From: an uncultured Acidimicrobiales bacterium
GTDB lineage: Bacteria; Actinomycetota; Acidimicrobiia; Acidimicrobiales; Hopanoidiivorantaceae
Direction: 5' to 3'
Assembly: GCA_958295755.1 (NCBI GenBank)
Contig: OY282367.1
Coordinates: 454,294 to 518,293 of the forward strand
DNA length: 64,000 bases
Position 1 is the stretch's first letter. Each line of letters begins with the position of its first letter. The position numbers and the translations under genes are program-made. Of this stretch, positions 28,255 to 36,864 are shown in pieces. The notes beneath the pieces are model-generated. The model made no database searches. It saw only the letters and a program-made list of their open reading frames with translations, and was not told the DNA's origin.

Positions 28255-28381
28255 GAAGTCAAGTTTATAGCAGGTGCGAGCATCCTATGGCAGGCGCGAG
28301 TTAGAGAGAGGCAGATTTGGCAATCCACCCCGGTGGTGTTCGCGGGGTGGATTTACGCCAGGTTGCTAGTTCGCCAGGTTG

Positions 28382-28918
28382 CTAGTTCATCAGGTGAGAA
28401 TTTCTATTTCGCCGTTGCTCTCGCAGATATCTGGTCACATGGTAATAGCCATTCCAGAGATTTTTCGAGAATTCAGGCGAAGTCAGTGTCATAGACTGTA
28501 TACGCTGACTGAATTCCGAGGCAACTTGTTCGCTAGCCACAGAAAGGCAAGTTTCAAATGAGACTTCACGCCCCTGTGCCTCCAACTCGTTGCTCAAGTG
28601 AGTAGCAGCATTTGCTATGTGCGACAACTTGTCAGACAGCCAAAGCGGACTCTGTTCGTCAATGGTTGGGCGGTTAGCGAACTCCTCATCTGGGTTGATG
28701 CTCTCGTGAGGGTTGCTAGTCTCGCGGGGGTTGATGGTCTCGCGAGGGTTGCTAGCCTCGCGGTGGTTGGTGGTTTTGCGGGAGTTGGTGGTCTCGCGGT
28801 GGTTGACGGTTTCGCGGGAGTTGGTGGTCTCGCGGTGGTTGACGGTTTCGCGGGGATTGGTGGTCTCGCGGTGGTTGGTGGTCTCGCGGTGGTTGACGGT
28901 CTCGTAGGATTCTTTCAT
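28382..28918 (-). CDS. Hexapeptide-repeat protein of unknown function
   Basis: The 178-residue product starts after AGAAAGGA at good spacing. Residues 6-77 are twelve tandem hexapeptides of the form E-T-(T/V)-N-(H/P/S)-R, with the last units drifting (ESINPD). The C-terminal 100 residues look like a normal helical domain (SPLWLSDKLSHIANAATHLSNE, then QVASEFSQRIQSM). The region between suggests a flexible, charged spacer followed by a folded domain. I recognise no family. A plausible promoter lies about 290 bases upstream, giving a long 5' leader. Confidence 0.55.
   Translation of the reverse strand: MKESYETVNHRETTNHRETTNPRETVNHRETTNSRETVNHRETTNSRKTTNHREASNPRETINPRETSNPHESINPDEEFANRPTIDEQSPLWLSDKLSHIANAATHLSNELEAQGREVSFETCLSVASEQVASEFSQRIQSMTLTSPEFSKNLWNGYYHVTRYLREQRRNRNSHLMN
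28688..28903. repeat. 18-bp tandem repeat, twelve units, inside a coding region
   Basis: The unit is an 18-base sequence such as GGTCTCGCGGTGGTTGAC on the plus strand, repeated head to tail with small differences. It encodes the hexapeptide repeats of the minus-strand gene. There are no spacers. Confidence 0.9.
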
Positions 28919-29283
28919 TGATATTCCTTTCTGTAGCAGGTTGATTTAGGTTGTTCAGAGCCGCGACAACACATAATGAGCGAGAACACTCTTTGACGGC
29001 CGGTTGCTCGATGCGGTTTGGATAGCAAACAGCAGAGCAGATGCCATCTATAGCCTGAAGCAGACACCGGTGGCCAAAGTCGTGCTAGCACGCACTTATA
29101 GTTGTCCATTGACTCTTTGGGCTCTGTCTTACAAGGTGTGATTTTCTGCCGCTCTCAGGTCAGCAGTAATATGATGATAGTTCACCTGCTACAGACAAGC
29201 ACCTATATTCATTATACACCCAAACCCCCAAAATAACAACCTGCCAGCAAAAGCAATTCCCGAGTTATGCCTATATGTGGTAG
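28919..29283. other. 365-base intergenic region with a leftward promoter
   Basis: No convincing gene is present; the short minus-strand frame at 28915-29109 is Cys/Arg-rich with no ribosome site. The region holds the promoter described at 29211-29239 and the long untranslated leader of the hexapeptide-repeat gene. I see no clear riboswitch or terminator. Confidence 0.6.
29211..29239 (-). promoter_or_regulatory. putative promoter for the hexapeptide-repeat gene
   Basis: On the minus strand TTGTTA (29239-29234) and a perfect TATAAT (29216-29211) are 17 bases apart. Transcription would run leftward toward the start at 28918, giving a leader of about 290 nucleotides. Confidence 0.5.
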
Positions 29284-30147
29284 CTATAAATTCATAAAGA
29301 AGTCGTTATTGACTTCAACATCTAGAACTATGCGTTCCTCCACACGAACACCGATACGGTATTCTACAAGTAAATCGCAGAGTTCATTGCCGCTAATTAG
29401 ATTCACTGGAGGTGCCCCATCTCGATTGGCCTCTGCGATGGCTCCACTTGTAAAAGTACCTGTGGTGATGAGAAGACCCTTGTCACCTCGCCCTACCATT
29501 GATCCACGGAAATCTCTGACAGTGCTAGCCGACACGCTTCCATTTGCACGCTTGCACTGGAAGTATGTTGGAAAGCTCACTAGCGATACTTTGTATATCC
29601 CGACACCATCGATTCCACCATCTCCTGGCCTTCCTGTGACTTCTACATTATCAAAACCAGCCTCTCTTAGAATACGCTGCGCCAGTCGCTCAAAGGCATC
29701 TGGTGACATTTTCTTAAGTGCTGAGAGTAGATTCTCTTTCCAAATATCTTCGTCGTTTTCGATATCTTCTCCTAGCATTTTATTCTTAGGTTTGCTAAAT
29801 TTTTCATATGTACCCATGTCCTCCTTCATTTTTTTCTCTGCTTCAGATCTAGGAATACTTAGGTATTCATTGCCTTTTTGAGTAATAGACCATACTCCAC
29901 GCTTGCTATTTTCTGCCGCACCTATGTTTTTCAATTCTGTCAATGCCCATCCAATTCTGTGATGGACTTTGGATTCTCCACCAGATTCTGCTGAATGCTT
30001 AATGGAAAGTTGTTCTTCGGTTAATTCAAAAACTTGTGGTACAGCCTCTAGGATTTCCGATCTCGTGGCGGAACCGCCATGATCTCTGATCACTTCGAGA
30101 GTAGGATACTTGAGTTCCTTAATCTGTGGCAATTTGATTTCAGTCAT
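29284..30147 (-). CDS. Mrr-family restriction endonuclease, copy 1
   Basis: The 287-residue protein has an N-terminal winged-helix Mrr_N-like region (LEVIRDHGGSATRSEILEAV and RRIGWAL-like HHRIGWALTELKNIG, ending RGVWSITQKG). The C-terminal Mrr_cat domain carries GDGGIDGVG near residue 178 and FQCKR near 196, the D...QxK active site. Mrr enzymes cut methylated or otherwise modified DNA and so are type IV restriction enzymes. A second Mrr gene follows upstream on the same strand, separated by the msrB remnant. Presence beside DNA methylases in the same window means its modification specificity must spare the host's own marks; that is inference. Confidence 0.85.
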   Translation of the reverse strand: MTEIKLPQIKELKYPTLEVIRDHGGSATRSEILEAVPQVFELTEEQLSIKHSAESGGESKVHHRIGWALTELKNIGAAENSKRGVWSITQKGNEYLSIPRSEAEKKMKEDMGTYEKFSKPKNKMLGEDIENDEDIWKENLLSALKKMSPDAFERLAQRILREAGFDNVEVTGRPGDGGIDGVGIYKVSLVSFPTYFQCKRANGSVSASTVRDFRGSMVGRGDKGLLITTGTFTSGAIAEANRDGAPPVNLISGNELCDLLVEYRIGVRVEERIVLDVEVNNDFFMNL

Positions 30148-30235
30148 TATCTCATCTCCCTAAAGTCGTTGTTGATCTAATTCTAGGTCAGGAATATATT
30201 AGTCAATCCAGTAATTTAGTATACTACATGCCTTG

Positions 30236-30334
30236 TTATTCACTTACTTCGTCGCAGCCAGTTTCATCCAGTCTCAGGGAAGCAGAGTTCATGCAGTAAC
30301 GTTCGCCGGTGGGTTTGGAGCCGTAGGAGAAGAC
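30236..30334 (-). pseudogene. Remnant of an msrB 3' end
   Basis: On the minus strand this stretch reads [20 protein letters not shown] and onward to a TAA stop, matching the C-terminus of the intact msrB at 33834-34247 ([20 protein letters not shown]). Identity is about 80 percent at the protein level with its own stop, so it is a diverged copy rather than an exact repeat. No msrB sequence lies upstream of it. It forms a direct repeat with the intact gene's end, bracketing the second Mrr and the GmrSD-like genes. Confidence 0.75.
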
Positions 30335-30401
30335 AGGGAGGGCTAGTGACCCGTGGTCAATTTGGTCGAGGATGCTTGAGATTTGCATATTCATACTCCA
30401 G

Positions 30402-31286
30402 TTATAAATTCTTAAAGAAATCGCGGTTTATTTCAACTCTTATAACTGTGCGTTTCTCCACACCGAGACTATATTCTAGTAGTAAATCACAAAGCTCTTC
30501 ACCATCAATCAGATCGATAGGGGGAGTCCCATCTCTTTTGGATTCTATCTTGGCATCAAGGGTAAAATCTGCTGTAGTGATGAAGAGGCCTCTATCACCT
30601 CGTCCAGACATTGCCCCTCTAAAATCTCTGATATCTTTGGAGGAGACATTACTCTTATGCCTTTTGCATTGGAAATAGATTGGGAAGCTCACAAGTGATA
30701 TTTTGTAGGTTCCATAACCATCTATTCCTCCATCTTTAGTTTGCGGGGTAACTTCAACATTTTGAAATCCTGCCTCTAGGAGTAGACGAGCTGCCAAATG
30801 CTCAAAGACTGTAGGATCCATATTATTTAGAGTTTTCAGTAGGTCGATCTTCCAGCTTTCTTCTTCAAAACTATCTTCTTCATCAGCATCTATATATTCA
30901 ACATCCTGTTCTTTCTTTAATTTCTGTTGCGAAGACCAATGTGCAGAAGCCATTTGCTTAATCAGTTGGATAGCTTCTGATTCTGGCATTGCAAGATATT
31001 TTTTTCCTTCTTCTGTAATTGACCACACTCCTCGTTCGCTATTGGCTGCAGCCCCGCTTGCCTTTAAACTACTGCGAGCCCAAGCTATACTGTTCAGCAC
31101 TTTAGAGCCGCCTGGTATTCTGCTGCCTTCAGGGAATGTAACAGCAAGTTGCTCGTCGGTGATACCTGCTATATCAATAACGACCTCTTCCAGTTGTGAT
31201 ATTTTTGACGATCCTCCAAGCTTCTCTAGAGCTTTAAGTGTGGGAATATATAGCATGTCACGATTTGGGAGATTATTGTCTTTCAT
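30402..31286 (-). CDS. Mrr-family restriction endonuclease, copy 2
   Basis: The start is set at 31286 (MKDNNLPNRD), preceded by AAGG at nine bases; the frame could also begin at 31295. The 294-residue protein mirrors copy 1: an Mrr_N-like winged helix (LKALEKLGGSSKISQLEEVV, RGVWSITEEG) and an Mrr_cat domain with KDGGIDGYG near 184 and FQCKR near 205. Similarity to copy 1 is clear but moderate, so this is an old duplication or two independent acquisitions rather than a recent copy. It lies 26 or more bases downstream of the GmrSD-like gene on the same strand and probably shares its transcript. Confidence 0.85.
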   Translation of the reverse strand: MKDNNLPNRDMLYIPTLKALEKLGGSSKISQLEEVVIDIAGITDEQLAVTFPEGSRIPGGSKVLNSIAWARSSLKASGAAANSERGVWSITEEGKKYLAMPESEAIQLIKQMASAHWSSQQKLKKEQDVEYIDADEEDSFEEESWKIDLLKTLNNMDPTVFEHLAARLLLEAGFQNVEVTPQTKDGGIDGYGTYKISLVSFPIYFQCKRHKSNVSSKDIRDFRGAMSGRGDRGLFITTADFTLDAKIESKRDGTPPIDLIDGEELCDLLLEYSLGVEKRTVIRVEINRDFFKNL

Positions 31287-31321
31287 GATTGTCATCCTTG
31301 CATACTGTGTTGGGATCGGAG

Positions 31322-33796
31322 TTATTGTTCAAATCTTGACTTGGTGTAGTTGGGGATTTGGCTTGGGGGGAGGTGGTCGGTGGAAGCTCCCATGCGAACA
31401 TAAAATCTTTCTTCATTGTCTTCCTTGAGATAGACAGGTGTATGTGATGGGTCGCATACAACTTTCATAATGCGATTTTCTTGAAAGTCTTCAAAATAAA
31501 TGTGTATCATTGTCATGGTCTGGGCCATCATTCTACTCTTTACGAGATTTACAAGGTGCAGGTTCATTCTGTCTTCTGATGAGAATCCGTCAGTTTGGAT
31601 ACCAACAGATGAACCGTCGTCTGCCACGCCAATAAGCAATGTTCCGCCTTTAGTATTCAAAAAACCAGCTATAGTTTTGAGAACTGCATTTTCTATTCTT
31701 TTATCGTTTTCACCTGTGTGAAGATTGGTTCTAAGAGTAGATTTGAACTCCACAGTTTCAGTTTCTCCGCCGGTGATAAGATCTTGCACACCTGACACAA
31801 CAGAAGACATAACAGAAGATGTCGTCAATATCTCATCAATAATGTATTGCATAAAATCTCTAGTACTGGTAAAGAAGCGGTATCCGTAGCTTCCTGCTAC
31901 TATAAGTATTTCGATATTTTCATCAATCAACAAAGCAACAGGTTCGCTGAGTTCAGATTGCACACCTTCGGGCCAAGCTAAATCGAACATAGCAAGTGAC
32001 TCACCGTCTATTGGATGAACTAGTTCGTATCCCATGATGCCAGGTTGAAGTCCTTGCTCTTTGATCCATTCGTTAATTTCAACAAGTATAGCTTCTTCTT
32101 CATCGTCCTTGATGCTAGCTGGTCTACTAGATGCTGATGTTGCCTGGGGAACTGATATTGTCTCCCGTTCATCTATTTCAGAAGCATCTATTTCAGAAGA
32201 AATATCAGTATGGTCAGTAAGCAAGCTATTCAGTATTTCATTTGTGGCATTTGCCAATAGTTCCTTACGGGCCTCAAGAAAATCAGCATATCTGTCAACC
32301 TCCCACAAACTTGGGTCTGACGGAATCCATTGGGATTCCAATGCGCCTGGGTGTCTGCTCTCAATTTCCAAGAAGTAGTCAGATGGCAATCTATTACTGA
32401 TTGATGCATTTGCTTCTCTTGTCAAAAAGCAAAAATTGGCTAAAGCATTGACTTCTTGTTTGCTATATCCAGCTTCGTACAACTGAGATTTTGGAAAGAT
32501 ATGATGCAGTTCAAGTTCTGACATTTTTCCAAGTTGATGTTTTTTTAGTTGTAGTCCGCTATGGAAATCTCTAGCTTGCCCCATTCTCGTGATCATATAC
32601 AACAAAGAATAAAAGCGAGATCCTTTACCCCATCCGTGAAAGTGTTGAGATTCCAGGGTTAGCGTTCCCCGTCCTAGGCGAACTGTTTCGATTAGTCTGT
32701 CAATAGTATCGCCAGGGTGTTTAGTTTCATTAATCGCTTTAAGGTCTTCATCTAGTCTGGTTACGGCAGAGCTTGAATAACGTCCCCACATTCCTGTAAG
32801 GACATACCAATACAACAGTTTGTCTTGCTGTTCAGTTGAAATATTACCCTGGTTCTTATCAAGAAAGGCAGCAAGAATTGCTATTGCAGGCTTAGAGAAT
32901 AAGACTTGATCATGGTCAAAACCTATCCTACTGCTGATAATATTCAAGGCTTTGTCGATATGTTTTTCTGACCTTTGAAGTCCGTCTTTAAATGTATCTG
33001 GATCCATATCATGAAGATGCTGAAATCTGGCTTCACCTGTAGTGATAGTATTTATTACACGAAGGAGCCAGTCGAGTTCAAAATTATAACCTATTTCGTC
33101 CCATTTTGCCAGCCTTAGTTGCATCTCTTCACGAGCGTCTGACCATCTCACACATATATTTGCTAGAGCTAGATCTCCAAGTGTGAGTTTCGTGCCGCCA
33201 CTATTCACTTGATTAAAAATATCTACGACGATTTCTCCAGTTTTGTCGTCGCCTGTAACGAATTCGACATGCAGCTCGCGGTTGGATATGTCTAACAGGG
33301 TAAGCAGTCTCCCCAGGTATCCTGATGTATTGAAGCCTTGAGTATTGAGATCGTCAATGAGTGGCTCTACACCCTGTGTGCCTTTGAGAAATAGATTAGT
33401 CACATTTATCCATTTGGGGTCATCTTTCATTCTTACAGGTTGGAGGAATTCAAAAGTCTCGTTTTCTATATGAAACATGAGATCTGTGAATGCCGCAGCG
33501 TTCCCATCGAAGAAATCTGGCTCGTGACCGCGCATGACTCCATAAAGCGAGGTCATGCGCTGTTGGCCGTCTAGAAGGAGTTGAAGCGGAGCTACGGTAG
33601 CTGGAATGCTACCCCTTGTGGGAGTATTAGACGGAGCAGTTTCCCATATCAAGAGTGATCCAACCGGGTATCCCTTATATAGAGATGTAAATAACTCCCT
33701 TACCTGCTTTCCACTCCAGACATAGCCTCGCTGGAAGACTGGAAGAGAGATGGATCCGCTGTCAATCCTGTCTAAAAAAGTTGAAATTTTTGGCAT
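31322..33796 (-). CDS. GmrSD-like DUF262/DUF1524 protein fused to a Schlafen AlbA_2 domain
   Basis: The 824-residue product has three parts. The DUF262 (GmrS-like) N-terminus has LPVFQRGYVWSGKQV and the DGQQR motif at 76-80, a ParB/Srx-like NTPase site. A DUF1524-type HNH region has LHHIFPKSQL near 430 with NFCFLTREANASISNR. The C-terminus (about 679-800) is an AlbA_2/Schlafen domain: ETVEFKSTLRTN, then GTLLIGVADDGSSVGI. GmrSD enzymes restrict glucosylated hydroxymethylcytosine DNA; AlbA_2 domains occur in nucleases and Schlafen-like effectors. The fusion may add a second nucleic-acid sensing or cutting activity, which is inference. AAAGGAG precedes the ATG. The gene is AT-rich and sits immediately beside msrB. 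Confidence 0.85.
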   Translation of the reverse strand: MPKISTFLDRIDSGSISLPVFQRGYVWSGKQVRELFTSLYKGYPVGSLLIWETAPSNTPTRGSIPATVAPLQLLLDGQQRMTSLYGVMRGHEPDFFDGNAAAFTDLMFHIENETFEFLQPVRMKDDPKWINVTNLFLKGTQGVEPLIDDLNTQGFNTSGYLGRLLTLLDISNRELHVEFVTGDDKTGEIVVDIFNQVNSGGTKLTLGDLALANICVRWSDAREEMQLRLAKWDEIGYNFELDWLLRVINTITTGEARFQHLHDMDPDTFKDGLQRSEKHIDKALNIISSRIGFDHDQVLFSKPAIAILAAFLDKNQGNISTEQQDKLLYWYVLTGMWGRYSSSAVTRLDEDLKAINETKHPGDTIDRLIETVRLGRGTLTLESQHFHGWGKGSRFYSLLYMITRMGQARDFHSGLQLKKHQLGKMSELELHHIFPKSQLYEAGYSKQEVNALANFCFLTREANASISNRLPSDYFLEIESRHPGALESQWIPSDPSLWEVDRYADFLEARKELLANATNEILNSLLTDHTDISSEIDASEIDERETISVPQATSASSRPASIKDDEEEAILVEINEWIKEQGLQPGIMGYELVHPIDGESLAMFDLAWPEGVQSELSEPVALLIDENIEILIVAGSYGYRFFTSTRDFMQYIIDEILTTSSVMSSVVSGVQDLITGGETETVEFKSTLRTNLHTGENDKRIENAVLKTIAGFLNTKGGTLLIGVADDGSSVGIQTDGFSSEDRMNLHLVNLVKSRMMAQTMTMIHIYFEDFQENRIMKVVCDPSHTPVYLKEDNEERFYVRMGASTDHLPPSQIPNYTKSRFEQ

Positions 33797-33833
33797 GAGA
33801 TGTGGCTCCTTTCTTCGTCACAGCAATCTGAAT

Positions 33834-34247
33834 TTAGCCGCTCATTCCGTTCTCGTCACCGCTAGCCTCTTCCAGTCTCAGGGAGGCGGAGTTCATGCAG
33901 TAGCGTTCGCCGGTGGGTTTGGGGCCGTCGGGGAAGACATGACCTAGGTGAGCACCGCAGTTAGCACAGACTGCTTCGGTGCGGACCATGCCGTGGCTGG
34001 AGTCGGAGTGGCGAGCGACTTTGCCGTCTGCGATCTCTTCCCAGAAGCTGGGCCAGCCTGTGCCAGAGTCGTATTTTGTGTCGCTGGAGAATAGTTTCTC
34101 GTCGCACACGATGCAGTGGTAGGTGCCATCGGTGTGGCAATCCCAATACTCGCCGCTGAATGCCCGCTCGGTGCCGGCGTTCTGGGTTACTTCGTATTGC
34201 TGCGGGGTGAGCCGCTCTCTCAGGTCGGAAGGTTGGTCGCTGCTCAT
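33834..34247 (-). CDS. msrB: peptide-methionine (R)-S-oxide reductase MsrB
   Basis: The start is set at 34247 ([13 protein letters not shown]), preceded by CAGGAGAACC; the longer frame to 34328 adds an unlikely Thr/Pro-rich leader. The 137-residue protein has the zinc Cys pairs (CIVCDEKLF and [12 protein letters not shown]), the GTGWPSFWE motif and the catalytic Cys in RYCMNSASL. It reduces methionine-R-sulfoxide in proteins using thioredoxin. Its 3' end is duplicated as the remnant at 30236-30334, marking this gene's end as the boundary of an inserted segment. Confidence 0.95.
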   Translation of the reverse strand: MSSDQPSDLRERLTPQQYEVTQNAGTERAFSGEYWDCHTDGTYHCIVCDEKLFSSDTKYDSGTGWPSFWEEIADGKVARHSDSSHGMVRTEAVCANCGAHLGHVFPDGPKPTGERYCMNSASLRLEEASGDENGMSG

Positions 34248-34552
34248 GATGGTTCTCCTGGGTGGGTTGGGAGTGGGATTGGAAGTCGTCTTGAAATTGG
34301 CTGTCGCGTTTCGGCGTTTTGTCAACACTTAATACTTTAGGATCTTGCCACTCGCCCTGCCACGAAACTTTCCTATAAAAACAAAAAATGCGAACAAATG
34401 TTCTAATATGGTATGATAGAGATGTATGACGAGAGACTGTTGAGACAGACCGTTGAGAGAGACCGCTGAGACCCTACAGAACGCAATGCCTGTCACACCC
34501 CCTCTGTAATATCACAAGTATCCCCAATTACACATCCAGAAAGGATAAGAAT
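34248..34552. other. 305-base recA upstream region
   Basis: No gene is seen. It carries the LexA box described separately and a short run of related GAGAC-type repeats at about 34432-34473 (GAGACTGTTGAGACAGACCG and onward). Confidence 0.6.
34392..34417 (+). promoter_or_regulatory. LexA (SOS) box and recA promoter
   Basis: GAACAAATGTTC at 34392-34403 is a perfect GAAC-N4-GTTC LexA box as known from actinobacteria and Bacillus. TATGAT at 34412-34417 is a fitting -10 element eight bases on. The box would therefore cover the -35 to -10 spacer and block transcription until DNA damage. The recA start lies about 135 bases downstream. Confidence 0.85.
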
Positions 34553-35917
34553 ATGACACAGACAACAACACAGAAAGTAGCACGGGCAGCAACACAAGCA
34601 ACAGACCCGAGCGCAACCGACAAGAACGCGGGAATCGCCAGAGACATCGCCAGAGACGCAGTCAAAGTCGCAACGCCCGCACCGAAAGGAGAAGCTATGA
34701 CAGAGCATCAAAACGGTAGCAGTGCCAGCACTCAAGCCAGCAGTAGCCATACAGCCGACAGGAGGTCTGGGCGAGGTGGTAGAGGTCAAATGGGCGGAGG
34801 TAGGAGGGGCGGAAGCACTGCCGAAAACGAGGTCGTGCGGCGAGACAGAGCCGAGCGCGATAAGACACTCGACATGACGCTCCAGCAGATACAGAAACGG
34901 CACGGTCTCGGCTCCATCATGAAGATGAGCGAGCGGACGACCATGCGGATGGAGTCGATTCCCACAGGGGCACTGGCTCTCGATATCGCACTTGGCATTG
35001 GAGGGGTACCACGAGGACGAGTGACTGAGATATACGGTCCTGAGTCTTCGGGGAAGACAACTTTGGCACTCCATGTCGTGGCCGAGGCGCAGAAAGCGGG
35101 CGGGATATGTGCTTTTATTGATGCTGAGCACGCTTTAGACCCTGTCTATGCGGCTGCTATCGGCGTGGATATCGACAACCTGCTGATCTCACAGCCCGAC
35201 ACAGGCGAGCAGGCGTTGGACATCGCCGACCAGCTCATTCGCTCAGGTGCGATTGATGTGATTGTGGTCGATTCGGTTGCTGCTTTGACACCACGGGCTG
35301 AGTTAGAAGGTGAGATGGGTGACTCTCATGTGGGGTTGCAGGCACGGCTAATGTCGCAGGCTATGCGCAAACTCACTGCCAACTTGAATAAATCACGCAC
35401 GACTTGTGTGTTCATCAACCAGCTGCGCGAGAAAGTTGGCGTGATGTTCGGCTCACCCGAGACAACGCCTGGCGGTCGGGCACTGAAGTTTTATTCTTCG
35501 GTGCGCTTGGACATTCGCCGCATAGAAGCCATCAAGAACGGCACCGATATGGTCGGCAACCGCACACGTGTGAAGGTGGCTAAGAACAAGTGCGCCCCGC
35601 CGTTCCGCTTGGCTGAGTTCGACATCATGTATTCCCAAGGCATCAGCTTGGAAGGCTCGCTTCTGGATATCGGCGTGGAACACGACGTGGTCAACAAGTC
35701 TGGAGCTTGGTACACCTTTGAAGGCGAGAAGCTGGGGCAGGGACGAGAGAATGCCAAGCTGCATTTACAAGAGAACCCTGAACTTGCTGCTGTTATCAAG
35801 GAACAGATCATGGAGATCGTGTTCCCGAAACTAGGAGGCGAGGAAGAAGCAGACGAAGCAGGCGAATTAGAAGACAATACTGTTCTGCAAAATAGTAAAG
35901 GAATCAGGGAAGGATAG
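34553..35917 (+). CDS. recA: RecA recombinase with extended N-terminus
   Basis: From the first start the protein has 454 residues, with Walker A GPESSGKT at 162-169, about 96 residues later than in typical RecA. The core ([15 protein letters not shown], the FINQLREK and [10 protein letters not shown] segments) is complete. A second start at 34697 (MTEHQNGSS) has its own GGAGAAG ribosome site; even this gives about 48 extra residues rich in Gly, Ser and Arg. RecA catalyses strand exchange and triggers LexA cleavage. The C-terminus is acidic as usual. The stop is five bases before the GTG of a DNA adenine methylase gene, so recA, methylase and restriction gene probably share the SOS-controlled transcript; recX is not found here. 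Confidence 0.95.
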   Translation: MTQTTTQKVARAATQATDPSATDKNAGIARDIARDAVKVATPAPKGEAMTEHQNGSSASTQASSSHTADRRSGRGGRGQMGGGRRGGSTAENEVVRRDRAERDKTLDMTLQQIQKRHGLGSIMKMSERTTMRMESIPTGALALDIALGIGGVPRGRVTEIYGPESSGKTTLALHVVAEAQKAGGICAFIDAEHALDPVYAAAIGVDIDNLLISQPDTGEQALDIADQLIRSGAIDVIVVDSVAALTPRAELEGEMGDSHVGLQARLMSQAMRKLTANLNKSRTTCVFINQLREKVGVMFGSPETTPGGRALKFYSSVRLDIRRIEAIKNGTDMVGNRTRVKVAKNKCAPPFRLAEFDIMYSQGISLEGSLLDIGVEHDVVNKSGAWYTFEGEKLGQGRENAKLHLQENPELAAVIKEQIMEIVFPKLGGEEEADEAGELEDNTVLQNSKGIREG

Positions 35918-35922
35918 ATCGA

Positions 35923-36864
35923 GTGACGGATATGGAAGTAAGGGTCTCGTCTCGGAGCGAGCGAGATGAGTTCCTTGACGCTCTGAGAGGCAACGGTCGT
36001 TATCGCTATAGCCGTTACAACGGACTTCCTCTTCGCTATGCGGGTGGTAAGAGTTTGGCAGTTGGATATGTGCTGGAGCATCTGCCTGCGGAGATAACTC
36101 GAATGATGTCGCCATTCATTGGTGGTGGTTCAGTTGAGATTGCGTGTGCCAAAGAGTTAGGTATATCAGTGCAGGGCTACGACATTTTCAACATCCTTAC
36201 CAACTATTGGAAAGTGCAGTTGCGATCCCCGATCAAGCTGGCCGACCGCATAGAACACTGGTCTCCAAGCAAACGAACCTATACGGATGTTAAAGAGCGA
36301 CTGAAGGGTCATTGGACAGGGGAGCAGCTGATTGAGGACCGAGTAGAGTTAGCAGCCCACTATTGGTTCAATCACAATTTGAGTTACGGCCCTGGTTTTT
36401 TGGGTTGGATGTCAGGTATCTACGAAGACTTGGAACGGTTTTATCGACTGGTGGACAAAGTGCGTGGATTCAGATGTCCTAATCTCAAAGTGGAACAGGG
36501 ATCATTCGAACAAACCATCCCTCACCATTCAGGAGACTTCCTCTATTGCGACCCGCCTTATTATCTTGATGGAGATAGCCGTATGTTCCGAGGCATCTAC
36601 CCACAGCGAAATTTTCCAGTTCACCACAAAGGCTTTGCCCACGACACTCTCCGAGATCTACTGCACGAGCACAAGGGCGGATTCATCTTGTCATACAACG
36701 ACTGTGAAATGATTCGCGACTGGTATGCGGACTACCAGATAGTTGAAGTTGAATGGCAATATACTCTCGGGCAGGGCGAGACTCGAATAGGCAAGAACAG
36801 GATAGAAAACGGCACTCACCACCATGTCAAGAAATCCCATGAGCTTCTGATTTTGGATGTGTAA
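35923..36864 (+). CDS. D12-class DNA adenine-N6 methyltransferase
   Basis: The GTG start is preceded by AAGGA at eight bases. The 313-residue enzyme has the SAM-binding start LRYAGGKS near residue 35, PFIGGGSVEIA, and the catalytic DPPY at 210-213 within FLYCDPPYYLDG, as in Dam and the MTases of type II systems. The ending KNRIENGTHHHVKKSHELL is also characteristic. It methylates adenine in a short DNA site, unknown here. The next gene begins on the last base of its stop (TAATG), which strongly suggests a restriction-modification pair. Confidence 0.88.
   Translation: MTDMEVRVSSRSERDEFLDALRGNGRYRYSRYNGLPLRYAGGKSLAVGYVLEHLPAEITRMMSPFIGGGSVEIACAKELGISVQGYDIFNILTNYWKVQLRSPIKLADRIEHWSPSKRTYTDVKERLKGHWTGEQLIEDRVELAAHYWFNHNLSYGPGFLGWMSGIYEDLERFYRLVDKVRGFRCPNLKVEQGSFEQTIPHHSGDFLYCDPPYYLDGDSRMFRGIYPQRNFPVHHKGFAHDTLRDLLHEHKGGFILSYNDCEMIRDWYADYQIVEVEWQYTLGQGETRIGKNRIENGTHHHVKKSHELLILDV

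Noticed and set aside
28688..28903. Possible CRISPR-like array
   Set aside because: Units are 18 bp without spacers, they keep a reading frame with a good start, and no cas gene is present.
28915..29109. 64-residue frame upstream of the hexapeptide-repeat gene
   Set aside because: Cys/Arg-rich composition, no ribosome site, and it lies in the leader downstream of a predicted promoter.
30236..33939. Classical integrative element with attL/attR at msrB
   Set aside because: The repeats at both ends are only about four fifths identical and no integrase or transposase gene lies between, so I report only an inserted segment with a remnant, not a mobile element.
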